DNA of 64,000 nucleotides from Plantago ovata (lineage: Eukaryota > Streptophyta > Magnoliopsida > Lamiales > Plantaginaceae). The notes beneath the pieces were generated by a model that was not told the DNA's origin, did not search any database, and was given only the letters and a program-made list of their open reading frames with translations. Shown here piece by piece: positions 42,910 through 54,093 of the stretch. A program made the translations under genes and the position numbers. Each line of letters opens with the position of its first letter. The stretch's first letter is position 1. The stretch spans positions 52,174,362-52,238,361 of the forward strand of contig CM051457.1 of NCBI GenBank assembly GCA_028274465.1, given 5' to 3'.

Positions 42910-45216
42910 TCATGCGGAATTGATTTCTCCTCGGGTACTAGACTTCCCCCTCCAATTGCCTCCCAAAGCATCAATTCCCTGCACATCTTGACGAACATAA
43001 AGTGGACCAAAAAATCCTACAAGTTCGTTAGTATCAACATAAGCACATGAATCAACAATGGCTCGCAACGTGTGTTGCTTGCCATTTACCTCAAAGTGAC
43101 ATGTTCGGCGATACATGTCTATGACCATACGCACTTTGTTGATGAAGGCTCTACCCAAGAGAACCACATCCTTGAGCTTAGCAGAAGATGTAGGCACAAC
43201 AATGAAATTAGTCTTCACCTCTACACCGGCAACCCTCACCGCCAAGTTCTCAATCACACCCAACGGCTTTTTCATGGACCCATCCGCTAATTGCACCATG
43301 CATTTCATAGGTCTCAAGCCAGACAAACCCGACTCTTCATACACGTTCAAGGGTATAACATTCACACCCGCTCCCGTGTCTAGAATTGCCACTATTCCGT
43401 CCTTCTTCCCCAAGCCGATTTCAACATCGAAGCTCTCTTGGATGGGCACTTCCACCATATCCACCATCTCATCCTCAGACGATGAGTTTTCTTTCTCCTC
43501 TTCAACTATCGCATCAGATTGTGCGACAACTTCCTCTTCCATAACCACCTTAGGAGTCTCGACCTCCTCACTAACCTTGCAAGTTTCAGTTATCTTGCAA
43601 CTTGGCACCTCATCTCGTGCATTGTCTCTCACAACCGTGATCTCCACGGGCAAATCAGTCACCACGGTTATGGCCATAGCCTTCTCCGTGTTCCCGGGAA
43701 ACTTCCCTTGCTTTCTACTAGCCCCCCGATCTATCAACTCTTGCAACTTCTTATGGAGGTTGCTACTACTAGCCTCAATCTTCTCAAACCGCTGATTGTT
43801 AGTAGCTTCATTACGATAGTAATGCTCCATAAACTTATTCGTCTTCAACACAAGATCGTTGAGAGAAGAGACAAGAGGAGAAGGGAGCACCCCTTCACCT
43901 TGTGGTCCTGAACTAGCAACCTGAGGTGGAGGTGTAGGATTAGAAGGCGGTGCTCCTTCATACCAATTGTTCCCATAGCTGAGACGACTTCTATCTTGAT
44001 TAGGCCCATTGGAATATTGATCCGGGTTATGAAGATAACCACGGTTGCCTTGATTCTGGTACCCACCTCGGGGCCCACGGTTTTGTGGCCTCACATTGCC
44101 ATATCCTTGCCCGTAGTTCACATCTCCAACTACTTGCTCTCCCTCAGCCGCATACACTTCTTGACGGACATCGTTCGTGATATATTGCTCTCTAGCAAAT
44201 TCAGAACGGCATAAATAGGCCGGGTGCCCATAGTTCTTGCACACACCACAAACTTCCGTAGAAGGAGAAGGAACGCTTTGCCTCAAAGCTTGCTTCACTT
44301 CATGGGCGAACCCATCGAAGGCATCTTGTTCTACCACTACCTTGGCCTCACCTCTTTTCTCCTTTTGGAGCACACGAGTCCTCACATTCCGGTTTTGGGA
44401 ATTCCGGTACATCATGTCCAGCTTCACTTGAGCTTGAGAAGGAAGCAACTCCCCCATACTACCTCCACAAATACTATCCACTTGAGATTGAATCTCGGGA
44501 TGTAAACCATTGTAAAAGAATTGGAGAAGCTGACCTTTATCATACCCGTGATGTGGGCATCGATGATGCAACCCCATGAATCGATCATAGGCATCGTGGA
44601 AAGGCTCATCATACCTCTGCTCGAAGGAGCTAATTTGGCTCTTCATAGCCATTGTCTTGGAAGCGGGGTAGTAACGCTCCATGAACTTATCAAAGCAAAG
44701 ATCCCATGTTGTCAAAGACCCGGCCTCCAAAGTATTAAGCCAAGCCTTTGCACGATCACCTAGCCCCATAGAAAAGACCTTCTTACGGAGATCATCATCC
44801 GTAACACCAGCTCCTGGTCGCCCAAGATGGAGAACAAAATTCTCCAGCTCATTCAAGTACCCAATCACGTCCTCATTAGCCATCCCATAGAATTTGGGAA
44901 GTTGTTGGAACATGTGATTCTTGATCTCCAAGTTCCTTGTGGCATCATTGAGGACAATTGCTGGTCCTCTAGCCCCAACCGTAGGCTTAGTAAGTGTACG
45001 TATAGGCCGCTCCGCCATTTCACCTTCCAAGTAAACATATTCAAGAATTGGCTCCAAAAGATAAGAAGAAGACTCTTCCCGAATACCAAAAGTGGAAGCT
45101 CTAGATGTTACTCCTTCAAACTCGAGATTCAAATTCCTCCTTCTCCTTTGAAACAAACGATCGATCTCGTCTACAAAAGGTTCAATAATAGGTCCACCCG
45201 TTCGGGTTCTAGGCAT
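42910..45216 (-). CDS. Element C gag-protease polyprotein
   Basis: An uninterrupted frame of 768 codons. An N-terminal region (1-100) precedes the retrotransposon gag (capsid) domain (about 100-270; WDLCFDKFMERYYP, YDRFMGLHHRCPHHG, FFYNGLHP), a CCHC zinc knuckle (C323, C326, H331, C336; CGVCKNYGHPAYLC), an acidic linker, and an aspartic protease with DTGAG at 613-617 and VLLGRAFINKV near 686-696. The protein ends about 70 residues after the protease with no RT following. Gag would form virus-like particles and the protease would cut it; polymerase and integrase must come from another element. A splice-acceptor-like TTTCAG lies 9 nt before the ATG. Confidence 0.92.
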   Translation of the reverse strand: MPRTRTGGPIIEPFVDEIDRLFQRRRRNLNLEFEGVTSRASTFGIREESSSYLLEPILEYVYLEGEMAERPIRTLTKPTVGARGPAIVLNDATRNLEIKNHMFQQLPKFYGMANEDVIGYLNELENFVLHLGRPGAGVTDDDLRKKVFSMGLGDRAKAWLNTLEAGSLTTWDLCFDKFMERYYPASKTMAMKSQISSFEQRYDEPFHDAYDRFMGLHHRCPHHGYDKGQLLQFFYNGLHPEIQSQVDSICGGSMGELLPSQAQVKLDMMYRNSQNRNVRTRVLQKEKRGEAKVVVEQDAFDGFAHEVKQALRQSVPSPSTEVCGVCKNYGHPAYLCRSEFAREQYITNDVRQEVYAAEGEQVVGDVNYGQGYGNVRPQNRGPRGGYQNQGNRGYLHNPDQYSNGPNQDRSRLSYGNNWYEGAPPSNPTPPPQVASSGPQGEGVLPSPLVSSLNDLVLKTNKFMEHYYRNEATNNQRFEKIEASSSNLHKKLQELIDRGASRKQGKFPGNTEKAMAITVVTDLPVEITVVRDNARDEVPSCKITETCKVSEEVETPKVVMEEEVVAQSDAIVEEEKENSSSEDEMVDMVEVPIQESFDVEIGLGKKDGIVAILDTGAGVNVIPLNVYEESGLSGLRPMKCMVQLADGSMKKPLGVIENLAVRVAGVEVKTNFIVVPTSSAKLKDVVLLGRAFINKVRMVIDMYRRTCHFEVNGKQHTLRAIVDSCAYVDTNELVGFFGPLYVRQDVQGIDALGGNWRGKSSTRGEINSA

Positions 45217-45224
45217 GCACTCAC

Positions 45225-45230
45225 CTGAAA
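45225..45230 (-). other. Candidate 3' splice site just before element C gag
   Basis: The sense strand reads CACTACTCTTCATTTCAG^GTGAG before the gag ATG. Paired with the LTR donor GGTG^GTAACATT (54335) it would remove about 847 nt (not counting D), including the primer site. Element D has the same arrangement with 845 nt. Confidence 0.4.
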
Positions 45231-45339
45231 TGAAGAGTAGTGAGTTTCCAATTAAAAAAGAAACAAAAGACAGAAATAAGGCAAAGAAGAGATGTTGGCT
45301 GAAAAAACCAAAACAAAAACACCAACAAAAGGAGTTAAG

Positions 45340-45357
45340 TCCCCGGCAACGGCGCCA
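45340..45357 (-). other. Primer binding site of element C (tRNA-Asp)
   Basis: TCCCCGGCAACGGCGCCA on the plus strand, i.e. sense TGGCGCCGTTGCCGGGGA, the standard Athila-type site complementary to tRNA-Asp, three bases from the LTR. Confidence 0.95.
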
Positions 45358-45360
45358 AAT

Positions 45361-45834
45361 TGATGATGTCGTTTTTCACCAATTAAATTTGTTTTAAAAG
45401 CCAAAGAACACTTATCACTACACAAACTAGAGTGCAATGGCAACTTTTCCCCGAGTGTCGTTCTCTCGGGACCTAACGTGGCTTTGTTTGTGGTTTTTGC
45501 TAGTTATTTCAGACAACGAGTTCAAATGTTTATAGAATCGCTTTCTTAGAACAAAGCAACGAGAAATCAGATTGTTGTAATCAAGTTTGGAAAACGGTTG
45601 GTGGTAGAAATCAAATACACATGCATGGATTACGAATATGCTCACAAGTTCAGTGCGTAAAACCTTCGATCAAGTCTGCTAAGCAACTCGTTTAGGTAAC
45701 TTTCAAGACACACATCAAAAAAGACCACTATCAATACTTTAGAGGTGCTTGTCACTAACACCATTTATCTAGCATGCTGCAAATCTCTAACATACAATCC
45801 TATAGCTTTCATTGACCAAGAGTTTGTCACTATA
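45361..45834 (-). repeat. 5' LTR of element C, first part, interrupted by element D
   Basis: 474 bp matching 37195-37668, ending in CTATA, the duplicated target of D. The LTR continues at 54094. Confidence 0.95.
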
Positions 45835-47095
45835 TGATGAACGCGGATGTCGTGCTCCGAATTCAAGCAAATAAATTTGTAATTAGCCAAAGGCAATCCA
45901 CAACTACAACGAAAACCGTAGTGTAGCAGTAGAATGACTCGAGTGTCGTTCTCTCAGGACTATAACTAGCTTTATCTATTTAACAAGAGAATATAAAACA
46001 GCAGACAGATAGGAATAGGGGGTTTCTAGCAGATAATGGAGATTGGTGATAGTATGGTCCTTCTTAACATAACGGGTCGATAATCATGCATAAATTCCTC
46101 GGTCTTGCATAGAGATCTTTGAATCAATCTAGTGTCCTGTTGCAAATATTAAGCACTACGAAGATAATTGGTCTGACAAGTCAATCACGATTGTCCTAAT
46201 GTGTTCCGTAATTATTCAACACTACGAAGATAATTGGTCTGATGGTCGACAAGTGTCCAATTGTGCATAATAATTAATACAACATACGAGAATTTTGGTT
46301 ACAACTGATCAACGAAATAAAGCAATGACACGGAGTATAATGCGCGATATAGCCATTAGCATGATTATCTTCCCTTCGCTAAGAATTCACATACTACCAG
46401 CAACGATAAGTTTAGCTACTCATAATAGGATGCAATCAACAGAAATCACAGAAGAAAACATGTTGAAAGAATATAATAAAATAAGTAGAATAAAACTGTA
46501 AGATACAAAGTTACCGAAGGTTGTCAATCTCCGGATGATTGCGATCCTACGAGCTCCAAACTGCTATGAAAAAGTATCCCCTAAGCTACGGAACTCCCAG
46601 GACAGGCCCCGGGAAGTTCCTACCTAAAACTATAGAGAGAGGTGAGAAAGTAGGTCTGGAAAGATATGATTTTCGGAGAAAAACTGAGCACTATATATAG
46701 GCCCCCAAAAACTACGGGGCGGTTCGCCCCAGCATGCGGCGGTTCGCCCCAGACTTTTTCTCGCGGAATTCCGCGTTTTTGGATTTCTTCCCCTTTCCGG
46801 ACTCGGTTTCTGACTTCTAGTAGCCTTCTAACCTCCAGATTCGGCCCCTAGACTTCAAATCCTATCCGGAAACCTTCAAATACTCCAAATAGGCTTCTGG
46901 AACACCAATTCCTTGTCAACTTCAATATAATTGCCCGGAAATCCTCGAATTTCAACCAAAACCGGTAAAATAAAATCTAAAGGGAAACGTGACACTATTC
47001 TAATAAAATGCATTAAAATATAGCTAAATTAACCTAGAGGATAGCTAAAATAGGTGAAAAAGACTCGAATGAAAGTGTAAAATACACATTCATCA
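45835..47095 (-). repeat. 3' LTR of element D
   Basis: Starts TGATGAACGCGG and ends CACATTCATCA. The TATA box (46692-46700, TATATATAG in sense) is followed at 46715-46752 by GGGGCGGTTCGCCCC and GGCGGTTCGCC palindromes, which in the sense direction lie upstream of it. Sense GGTAACTTTGTATC is at about 46515. Confidence 0.94.
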
Positions 47096-48570
47096 AACTC
47101 CCCAAACCGAACCTTTGTTTGTCCTCAAGCAACTAAGCTAGACTCTAATACAAAAAACATGCAAGACACAAAATGGAGTCTCATGCCAAATAGAATGAAC
47201 TAATCTACTGAATCTATCAAATAACATATGAACAAAAATCATATAAATCAAAGCATGAATATAGGTTGAAGAATACCTCAATTGACTTATACACATCCAC
47301 ATAAGCACTTATGTCAAGACAAGATAGTCTCTCGTAACATTCTCTACCTGGACCTAGTCAGTGACGACGTAATGAAGCAGGCTAAGATACGAATGGTTGC
47401 CCCGTGCCTATGAAACTGAGGACTTACTGCTGTTCCACCATGTTAAGACTTTCCTCAAAAGAGGTCGAACCAGTACTGGCTCTCATCAAACGAAGGAGGG
47501 TTCCCTATAAAAGATAACACTCCCCTATTCTACCCATCTCTCAAGTAAAGTCTTAAGCTATTCACCACTTCCTGAATGGCAGGACGAGGGTGGTCTAGAA
47601 CAGATGACACTCAAGACAAAAAAGATAAAAACACGATTACGAACATTACAAAAATGGAAAAGACTCAACACTTTGCTAAACTGCTATTTGACTTTCCTTT
47701 TTGGACCCTTCTTTGCTTTTTTGGGGACTTTTCTTTTTTTTTTTTTCTTTTTTTCTTTCCAGATTCTTTTTATCTTTTTCTCTTTTTTTCCTGGAAATTT
47801 TTTCTTTCTTCTTTTTTTTTTCGATTTTTTCTAGCCAGCAGTAGCATAACAAAAAGAGAAACAAAATGACTCACATGACTTCCCCAAACCTATTCGAAAG
47901 AATAGGTTGGAGTACAAAATTTACGGAAAGTGAAAAATAAACTCACGATACGAAAATGAAAAACAGAAACAAGTCTATGACGGTGTAACCCCCTCCCCAA
48001 ACCTATTCGGAAGAATAGGTTATAAACAAAGGATCACACAACCTCACACTACCTCCTTCCTAGGCATTTAGCAATCTCAAAGCATGGTGAAGACTTGTTG
48101 CCTTTTAGGTACATAATTACTCGGGAAACAATCATAAGACCCTAACATGCATCATCCTATTATAAAGGCCTTCGTGAACCGCAGTAGAGAAAACACCACT
48201 AAGTGATGTCGAGACTACCATGCTTAACTAAGTGCAATACATAAATGTGACAAGCCATACGATTAATGGCATAGCTAGTTGATCTACTCAATAAAAAAGT
48301 TCAAAAAATTCGGCAATAAACTCCATAAAAAACATGCAAGACTATCCTAAGATGAATGTAGTGAAATGCAACCTAAAAAATCTAAGAAAGCGGTAAACGT
48401 GCAAATGCAAATGCAGACGGATAAAGCATGCGAGATGCTATACTCATCCTACCAATACCAAGCTCCAAACTAACAACATCAGATCATTTAAATCCCATCC
48501 CCCCTCATGAAATTAACGCTAGTCCCTAGCAGTAAGAAAATGAGGAATTAAGATGTGATACTAGATGTTA
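47096..48570 (-). other. Element D 3' non-coding region: PPT, conserved block, purine run, two hairpins
   Basis: No supported gene. Next to the LTR is the sense polypurine tract GGTTTGGGGAGTT. The block 47265-47590 is conserved with element C. A pyrimidine-rich run (sense purine) spans 47720-47832. Hairpins with arms AACCTATTC and GAATAGGTT lie at 47887-47908 (loop GAAA) and 48000-48021 (loop GGAA), each with the CTCCCCA motif beside it. Confidence 0.8.
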
Positions 48571-48689
48571 CCCCATGGTTTGGCCTCGGTCGGCTGAGTA
48601 TGCTGCTTGTGATTTATTGGGCCTGCTCTGGGAGCTTTATAGGGTGTCATCAGGTCTTCAGATAGGCGTGGTAGTTTCAATTATGGGCC

Positions 48690-49412
48690 GGATAGGAACA
48701 ACTCCTCAGTTAGTATCATCATTGCCCGTATGGCCTTCATTGTCACTACTGTCACGCACATCCTCACTAGTAGAGTTGTAGTGGCAGGTAGAACTCTCAA
48801 GAGTAGCCGCCGCTGTTATGGAATTCTCCATTCTGTAGCCCTCCAATAGGATGTGAACTGTTGAAGGGGAAAGGGCAGTGGTATCAGGACCTCCCCCTCC
48901 AACGTTTTACTCGACGAGAAGGTTTCAGTAAGCTGCTCGGATACTCAGAAGTCTTCTGCCTTTTTCTCCAATTTCGACCACATTCTCTACGGTGGATCCG
49001 ATCGATGTCTATATGATGCTCACTTTAGAGGCAGGCAAGGGGCGCCCCAACGAGGGACTGTGTACCCATGTCATTATGTTTTGGAACCAAGCTAGCACTT
49101 CGGAACCTTCTAGCAACTGCGAACTCAAGATTGAATCTGTTGCGGCGAGAATGTCCTGGTGCCTTCCAGTTCACACGAACTTTGCAGTCCTCGTGATGGA
49201 GTGCTGACGGAATAGTGGTTTCTGTCCCTTCGGTGGTGCATGAATAGGCATAGGAGTCCTTACTCCAGGTATACTCTAGCTCCTCCTCTTGGATAATCCA
49301 CGACATTGTTGCAAAACTCCTTGGCTCGAACGCACATCTAACGAGATCACCTTCCTTGACGTGGTTCTTCACAACAATCATACGGGAATGCTCCTTTCCC
49401 TTGGTATGGTTC
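48690..49412 (-). pseudogene. Element D second gene, decayed; no recognised domain
   Basis: After the predicted intron the sense strand has an open block (to 49025) starting near MIVVKNHVKEGDL with a Trp-containing middle part, then shifts frame. A later block (MENSITAAATLESS...) near 48840-48717 is Ser/Asp-rich and ends in TGA. It occupies the position of ORF2 in element C, but I could not align the two. Downstream the motif GGTTTGGCCTCGGTCGGCTGAG (sense reverse) is shared with F and, in part, C. Confidence 0.4.
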
Positions 49413-49954
49413 CTACAAACAGCAGTTAGTACCTCGTATGACACAAAACTGACTCAAATATATGCTAGTGTAAAAGGGAAACACACAAGTGATAAAATCA
49501 ACAATCGAGCTCCCCAAACCGTAATGTCTAGCCTAGCTACTTCATCATGCAACATACTTATGTAACTACTACATGCAATACATCACATTATGCTCTTACT
49601 AGACAACCAATATCCTTGATAACAAGGCTCAATTCATACCATAGTAGCGAAAAAATTCTACCAGCATAAATCCTCATACTCAACAATTAAGCATTCTATT
49701 GTCAAATCTACCAACATTACATCAATAAACACAACCATATGCTAGAAATCAAAAATAAAGACATAATGCATAACAAGATATATCATCTAGTAGCAAAATA
49801 CCCAAATCAACAATTCAAGCAAAATTGAGCATGCAATTGATAGTAAATAACATGTCTAATCACACAAACAACATACCCATGCATCAAATAAGCATAATTG
49901 AAGCTCAAATTAGAAAACCCCCAAATTCGAAAATTAGGGTTCTAAGGATGATAC
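49413..49954 (-). other. Predicted intron before the second gene of element D
   Basis: Sense donor TCTGAG^GTATCATCC at 49954, branch-point consensus TACTAAC near 49425-49431 and acceptor TGCTGTTTGTAG^GA at 49413, giving 542 nt of AT-rich sequence. The start shares AACCCTAA and AATTTGGG with the C intron. Confidence 0.6.
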
Positions 49955-50187
49955 CTCAGATCTGTAAATATAATGCATAAGGATGAAATCTGTTCGGATG
50001 GGATGAAAGATCATGTAATAGGCTTCGATTTAAGCTAAAGAACACTAAATTTGGTCAAGAATTGAAGAAGTTATGAATATTTGAATGTAAAATCGCGTTT
50101 TTCGGGTTTTTTGGGAGAAGGAATGAAGATGAATGAAGAAAATGAGGATTTGGGGAAGAAATACGCGTTTTTGAACCTCTGGAGCCG

Positions 50188-50246
50188 TGGGGCGGTTCGC
50201 CCCCCAAGCGGGGCGGTTCGCCCCCCACGTGGGGCGGTTCGCCCCG
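50188..50246. repeat. GC palindrome cluster after gag-protease in element D
   Basis: Three units GGGGCGGTTCGCCCC lie in 60 bp, with spacers CCAAGC and CACGT. The arm sequence equals that in the D LTR. In sense it is about 230 bp upstream of the predicted intron, as in element C. Confidence 0.9.
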
Positions 50247-50507
50247 TGCTCCCCGATGCAGGGAGACGGCTTCCGTCGACAGAAAATGCGGTTTTAATCC
50301 TCGAAACCATTTTTTTTCAAAAAACCACTCGAAAAATCTCACTCAAACAAAAGCACATACGACACACATGAACAAATTCGCATACGAGAAGCAAATAATT
50401 CAAGAATGAATGCATGCAGAAAAGCAGTAAAGAAAGCGATAAAAATTCCGGGTTGCCTCCCAGATAGCGTCATTGTTTAAAGTCTTTGACTCGACTCCTG
50501 TCTGCGC

Positions 50508-52661
50508 CTATCTCCTCTTTTTGCGGGTACTAGGCTTCCCCTTCATTGATCTCCTCTCCATGCCACGAACCTGTGAATAAGAAAGAATATAGGCTGCAAG
50601 ACCACAATAGTGAGTAGTAATATCAGGCGGTTCAGGTGGATCTGGTATGGCTCGCAACACGTGTTGCTTGCCATCTACTTCGATGGTGCAAGTTCTTTGG
50701 TAGATGTCCATCACGGAGCGTAGTTTAGTCAAGAACGTTTGCCCTAAGAGTATGACATCCCCCGTTCCAGGTGCAGACGCCGACATAACTACAAAATTGG
50801 TGTATATAGATGCTTCACCAATCTTGACCAACACATTTTTCACCACGCCCTCGGGTCTCATAAAGGATCCATCCGCCAGTTGTACAATAGCCCTTTGATC
50901 AGATAGTTTTCCAAGGTTTCTCTTTTCAAACACATTCAAAGAGATTATGTTTGAGTAGGATCCCGTGTCTAGTGTGGCACGGACATCTTCAAGCTCACCA
51001 ATCCCTACCTTAACATCGAAACTTTTAGGGAGTGGTTCGGGATCCTCTTGCTCCTCATCACTTGCGTCAGAATCGAGGTCCTTCTCTTCTTCCTCAGCCT
51101 GTAGAAGTTCTTCCTTCATGCAACACTCGCACCTAACAATCTTCTTGATGGTGATTTCGTCAGGAACATCACCAGCCAATGTAATGGCATTCGACTTTAC
51201 AGTGTTGCTAGGCAGTTTGCCTTGTTCCCTGCTTGCTCCTCGGTCGATCAACTCTTGCATCTTCTGATGGGCAAGCCTAGTGCTCTCTTCCAACCTATCT
51301 AGCCTTGCCCTAGTCTTCTCAGAATCTTCTTCATAACGTTTGAGAAAACTTTGTGTGTGATCAACCATCTTTTGCAAGTTCTCCATCAGTTGAGCCGACT
51401 TCGACTTCGGTGGATCTTTCGGAGCGGGGTTTCCGCAGTGGTCATTACCATAGTTTAGCCTACTACGGTCTTGGTAGGGTCTATAAGTTTGGGTAGCCGG
51501 TGCATAGCCTTGATTGTTGCGGTATCCTCTTCTCCAAAATCCACCTCGAGGATTCCTACTGTCTTGTCCGTAGCTAACTTCTTGAGTGCCAAACTCCGTA
51601 GCAAAGGCTTCTTCTTCGCCTCCTCGAGCCCAGTTGCCATCATCGTATGCCAGCTCCGATCTACACATATGAGTCCCATGCCCATAGTTCTTGCATATTC
51701 GGCATACTTCGTTCGAAACAGTTGTTCCGGTGGCGCTCTTGAGGACTTGCTTCAATTTGTTGGTAAAGCACTCGAATTGATCCCCATTCCTCCTGTACAT
51801 AGGGGCTTCTTGAGTTGGTGGAGCTTCAGGTCCACGTCTCCTAACCATTGCTCTTGGGTCCTTGAACTGCGAACCCTTAGCAAGCCTTTCGAAAACAACC
51901 CAGACGGCTTCTGCAGTTTCCTCCCAAATATTGCCTCGGCATTGGAAATCCACCACTTGTTGGTTCTCGAAGGTTAGTCCATTGTAGAAGTGTTGGACTA
52001 AGTCAGAAAGTTCAAAACCATGGTGAGGGCACTTGTTCGTGAGATCTTGGAACCTCTCGAACGCGGTGTAGATGGTCTCATCATAGTCCTGCTTGAATAC
52101 AGTGATCTGTGCCTTTAGCGCGGTAGTCAAGGCGTGAGGGAAGTATTTCTCCATGAAAGCTGAAAAAACCTTTTCCCAAGTGTCCAGCGAGCCGGCAGGT
52201 AGAGAACTCAGCCATGACTTGGCTCTGTCGCCAAGTCCCATAGCAAAAACCTTCATCCTCAACTCATCCGTTGTTATGTCAGCTCCGGGTCGTGGGAGTT
52301 GGTTGACGAAATCATCGATATCGTGCAAGTATCCCATCACATCTTCCCTTGATAAGCCATAGAATCTCGGAAGTTGTTGGAATGCGTGGTTCTTGATCTC
52401 CAGATCTCGGGTTGCAGACGAAAGAACAATCGCCGGTCCCCTCATACGATCCTTGGTGGGTTGAACCCAAGCCTTCAATGGTCTAGGTTCTGCCATTCCG
52501 TCGATTTCCTTGAAGAGACTGAGTAAAGATTCAGAGAAATCGGTTTCCTCTATTTCCTCTAGTGCGCGCCTTTCAAGTGGTCGCCTTCTCTGGTGGTAGA
52601 CTCTGTCGATCTCAGCAATTGAATCAGCAAGTGGTGTTCATGCAGAACGTGTATGCGGCAT
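50508..52661 (-). CDS. Element D gag-protease polyprotein
   Basis: From ATG 52496 the frame is open for 662 codons: gag domain (about 30-190; YGLSREDVMGYL, FSAFMEKYFP, FERFQDLTNKCPHHG), CCHC knuckle (C265, C268, H273, C278; CRICKNYGHGTHMC), acidic linker, and an aspartic protease with DTGS at 510-513 and VILLGQTFLTKL, then a basic tail. Upstream the homologous start would be ATG at 52661 (MPHTRSA), but codon 8 is TGA (52638-52640), after which the frame is open to 52496 and resembles the C N-terminus. So translation probably begins at 52496, losing 55 residues. No RT follows. An acceptor-like TCTGTTACAG ends at 52669. Confidence 0.9.
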
Positions 52662-52811
52662 ACACTATCTGTAACAGACTAGGAAAGGTGATTAGAAACA
52701 GACTAGGAAAGCAGTATGAGAGAGAGAGAATAAAAAGAAAAACTAAAACTAGTAGAATTAGGAATCTAAAGCTGTAAATATAAACAAATTAAACAGAAAA
52801 AAGGAGTATAG

Positions 52812-52829
52812 TCCCCGGCAACGGCGCCA
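52812..52829 (-). other. Primer binding site of element D (tRNA-Asp)
   Basis: TCCCCGGCAACGGCGCCA on the plus strand, three bases before the LTR, identical to element C. Confidence 0.95.
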
Positions 52830-52832
52830 ATT

Positions 52833-54093
52833 TGATGAACGCGGATGTCGTGCTCCGAATTAAAGCAAATAAATTTGTAAATAGCCAAAGGCAATCCACA
52901 ACTACAACGAAAACCGTAGTGTAGCAGTAGAATGACTCGAGTGTCGTTCTCTCAGGACTATAACTAGCTTTATCTATTTAACAAGAGAATATAAAACAGC
53001 AGACAGATAGCAATAGGGGGTTTCTAGCAGATAATGGAGATTGGTGATAGTATGGTCCTTCTTAACATAACGGGTCGATAATCATGCATAAATTCCTCGT
53101 TCTTGCATAGAGATCTTTGAATCAATCTAGTGTCCTGTTGCAAATATTAAGCACTACGAAGATAATTGGTCTGACAAGTCAATCACGATTGTCCTAATGT
53201 GTTCCGTAATTATTCAACACTACGAAGATAATTGGTCTGATGGTCGACAAGTGTCCAATTGTGCATAATAATTAATACAACATACGAGAATTTTGGTTAC
53301 AACTGATCAACGAAATAAAGCAATGACACGGAGTATAATGCGCGATATAGCCATTAGCATGATTATCTTCCCTTCGCTAAGAATTCACACACTACCACCA
53401 ACGATAAGTTTAGCTACTCAGAATAGGCATGCAATCAACAGAAATCATAGAAGAAAACATGTTGAAAGAATATAATAAAATAAGTAGAATAAAACTGTAA
53501 GATACAAAGTTACCGAAGGTTGTCAATCTCCGGATGATTGCGATCCTACGAGCTCCAAACTGCTATGAAAAAGTATCCCCTAAGCTACGGAACTCCCAGG
53601 ACAGGCCCCGGGAAGTTCCTACCTAAAACTATAGAGAGAGGTGAGAAAGTAGGCTGGAAAGATATGATTTTCGGAGAAAAACTGAGCACTATATATAGGC
53701 CCCGAAAAACTACGGGGCGGTTCGCCCCAGCATGCGGCGGTTCGCCCCAGACTTTTTCTCGCGGAATTCCGCGTTTTTGGATTTCTTCCCCTTTTCGGAC
53801 TCGGTTTCTGACTTCTAGTAGCCTTCTAACCTCCAGATTCGGCCCCTAGACTTCAAATCCTATTCGGAAACCTTCAGATACTCCAAATAGGCTTCTGGAA
53901 CACCAATTCCTTGTCAAATTCAATATAATTGCCCGGAAATCCTCGAATTTCAACCAAAACCTGTAAAATAAAATTTAAAGGAAAACGTGACACTATTCTA
54001 ATAAAATGCATTAAAATATAGCTAAATTAACCTAGAGGATAGCTAAAATAGGTGAAAATGACTCGAATGAAAGTGTAAAATACACATTCATCA
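52833..54093 (-). repeat. 5' LTR of element D
   Basis: 1261 bp, the same length as the 3' LTR. TATA box near 53690-53698 and palindromes GGGGCGGTTCGCCCC / GGCGGTTCGCC at 53714-53750 are identical to the other copy. Candidate sense splice donor CG^GTAACTTTG at 53513. Confidence 0.95.

Larger units (their letters stand above)
45835..54093 (-). mobile_element. Element D: gypsy TR-GAG-like non-autonomous retrotransposon inside the C LTR
   Basis: Two 1261-bp LTRs (45835-47095 and 52833-54093), tRNA-Asp primer site, target duplication CTATA (45830-45834 and 54094-54098). The uninterrupted target is visible in the other C LTR near 37668. Total 8259 bp. It encodes gag-protease and the remains of a second gene, with no RT, RNase H or integrase. 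I count 17 substitutions and 2 indels between LTRs (about 1.35%). Confidence 0.95.
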
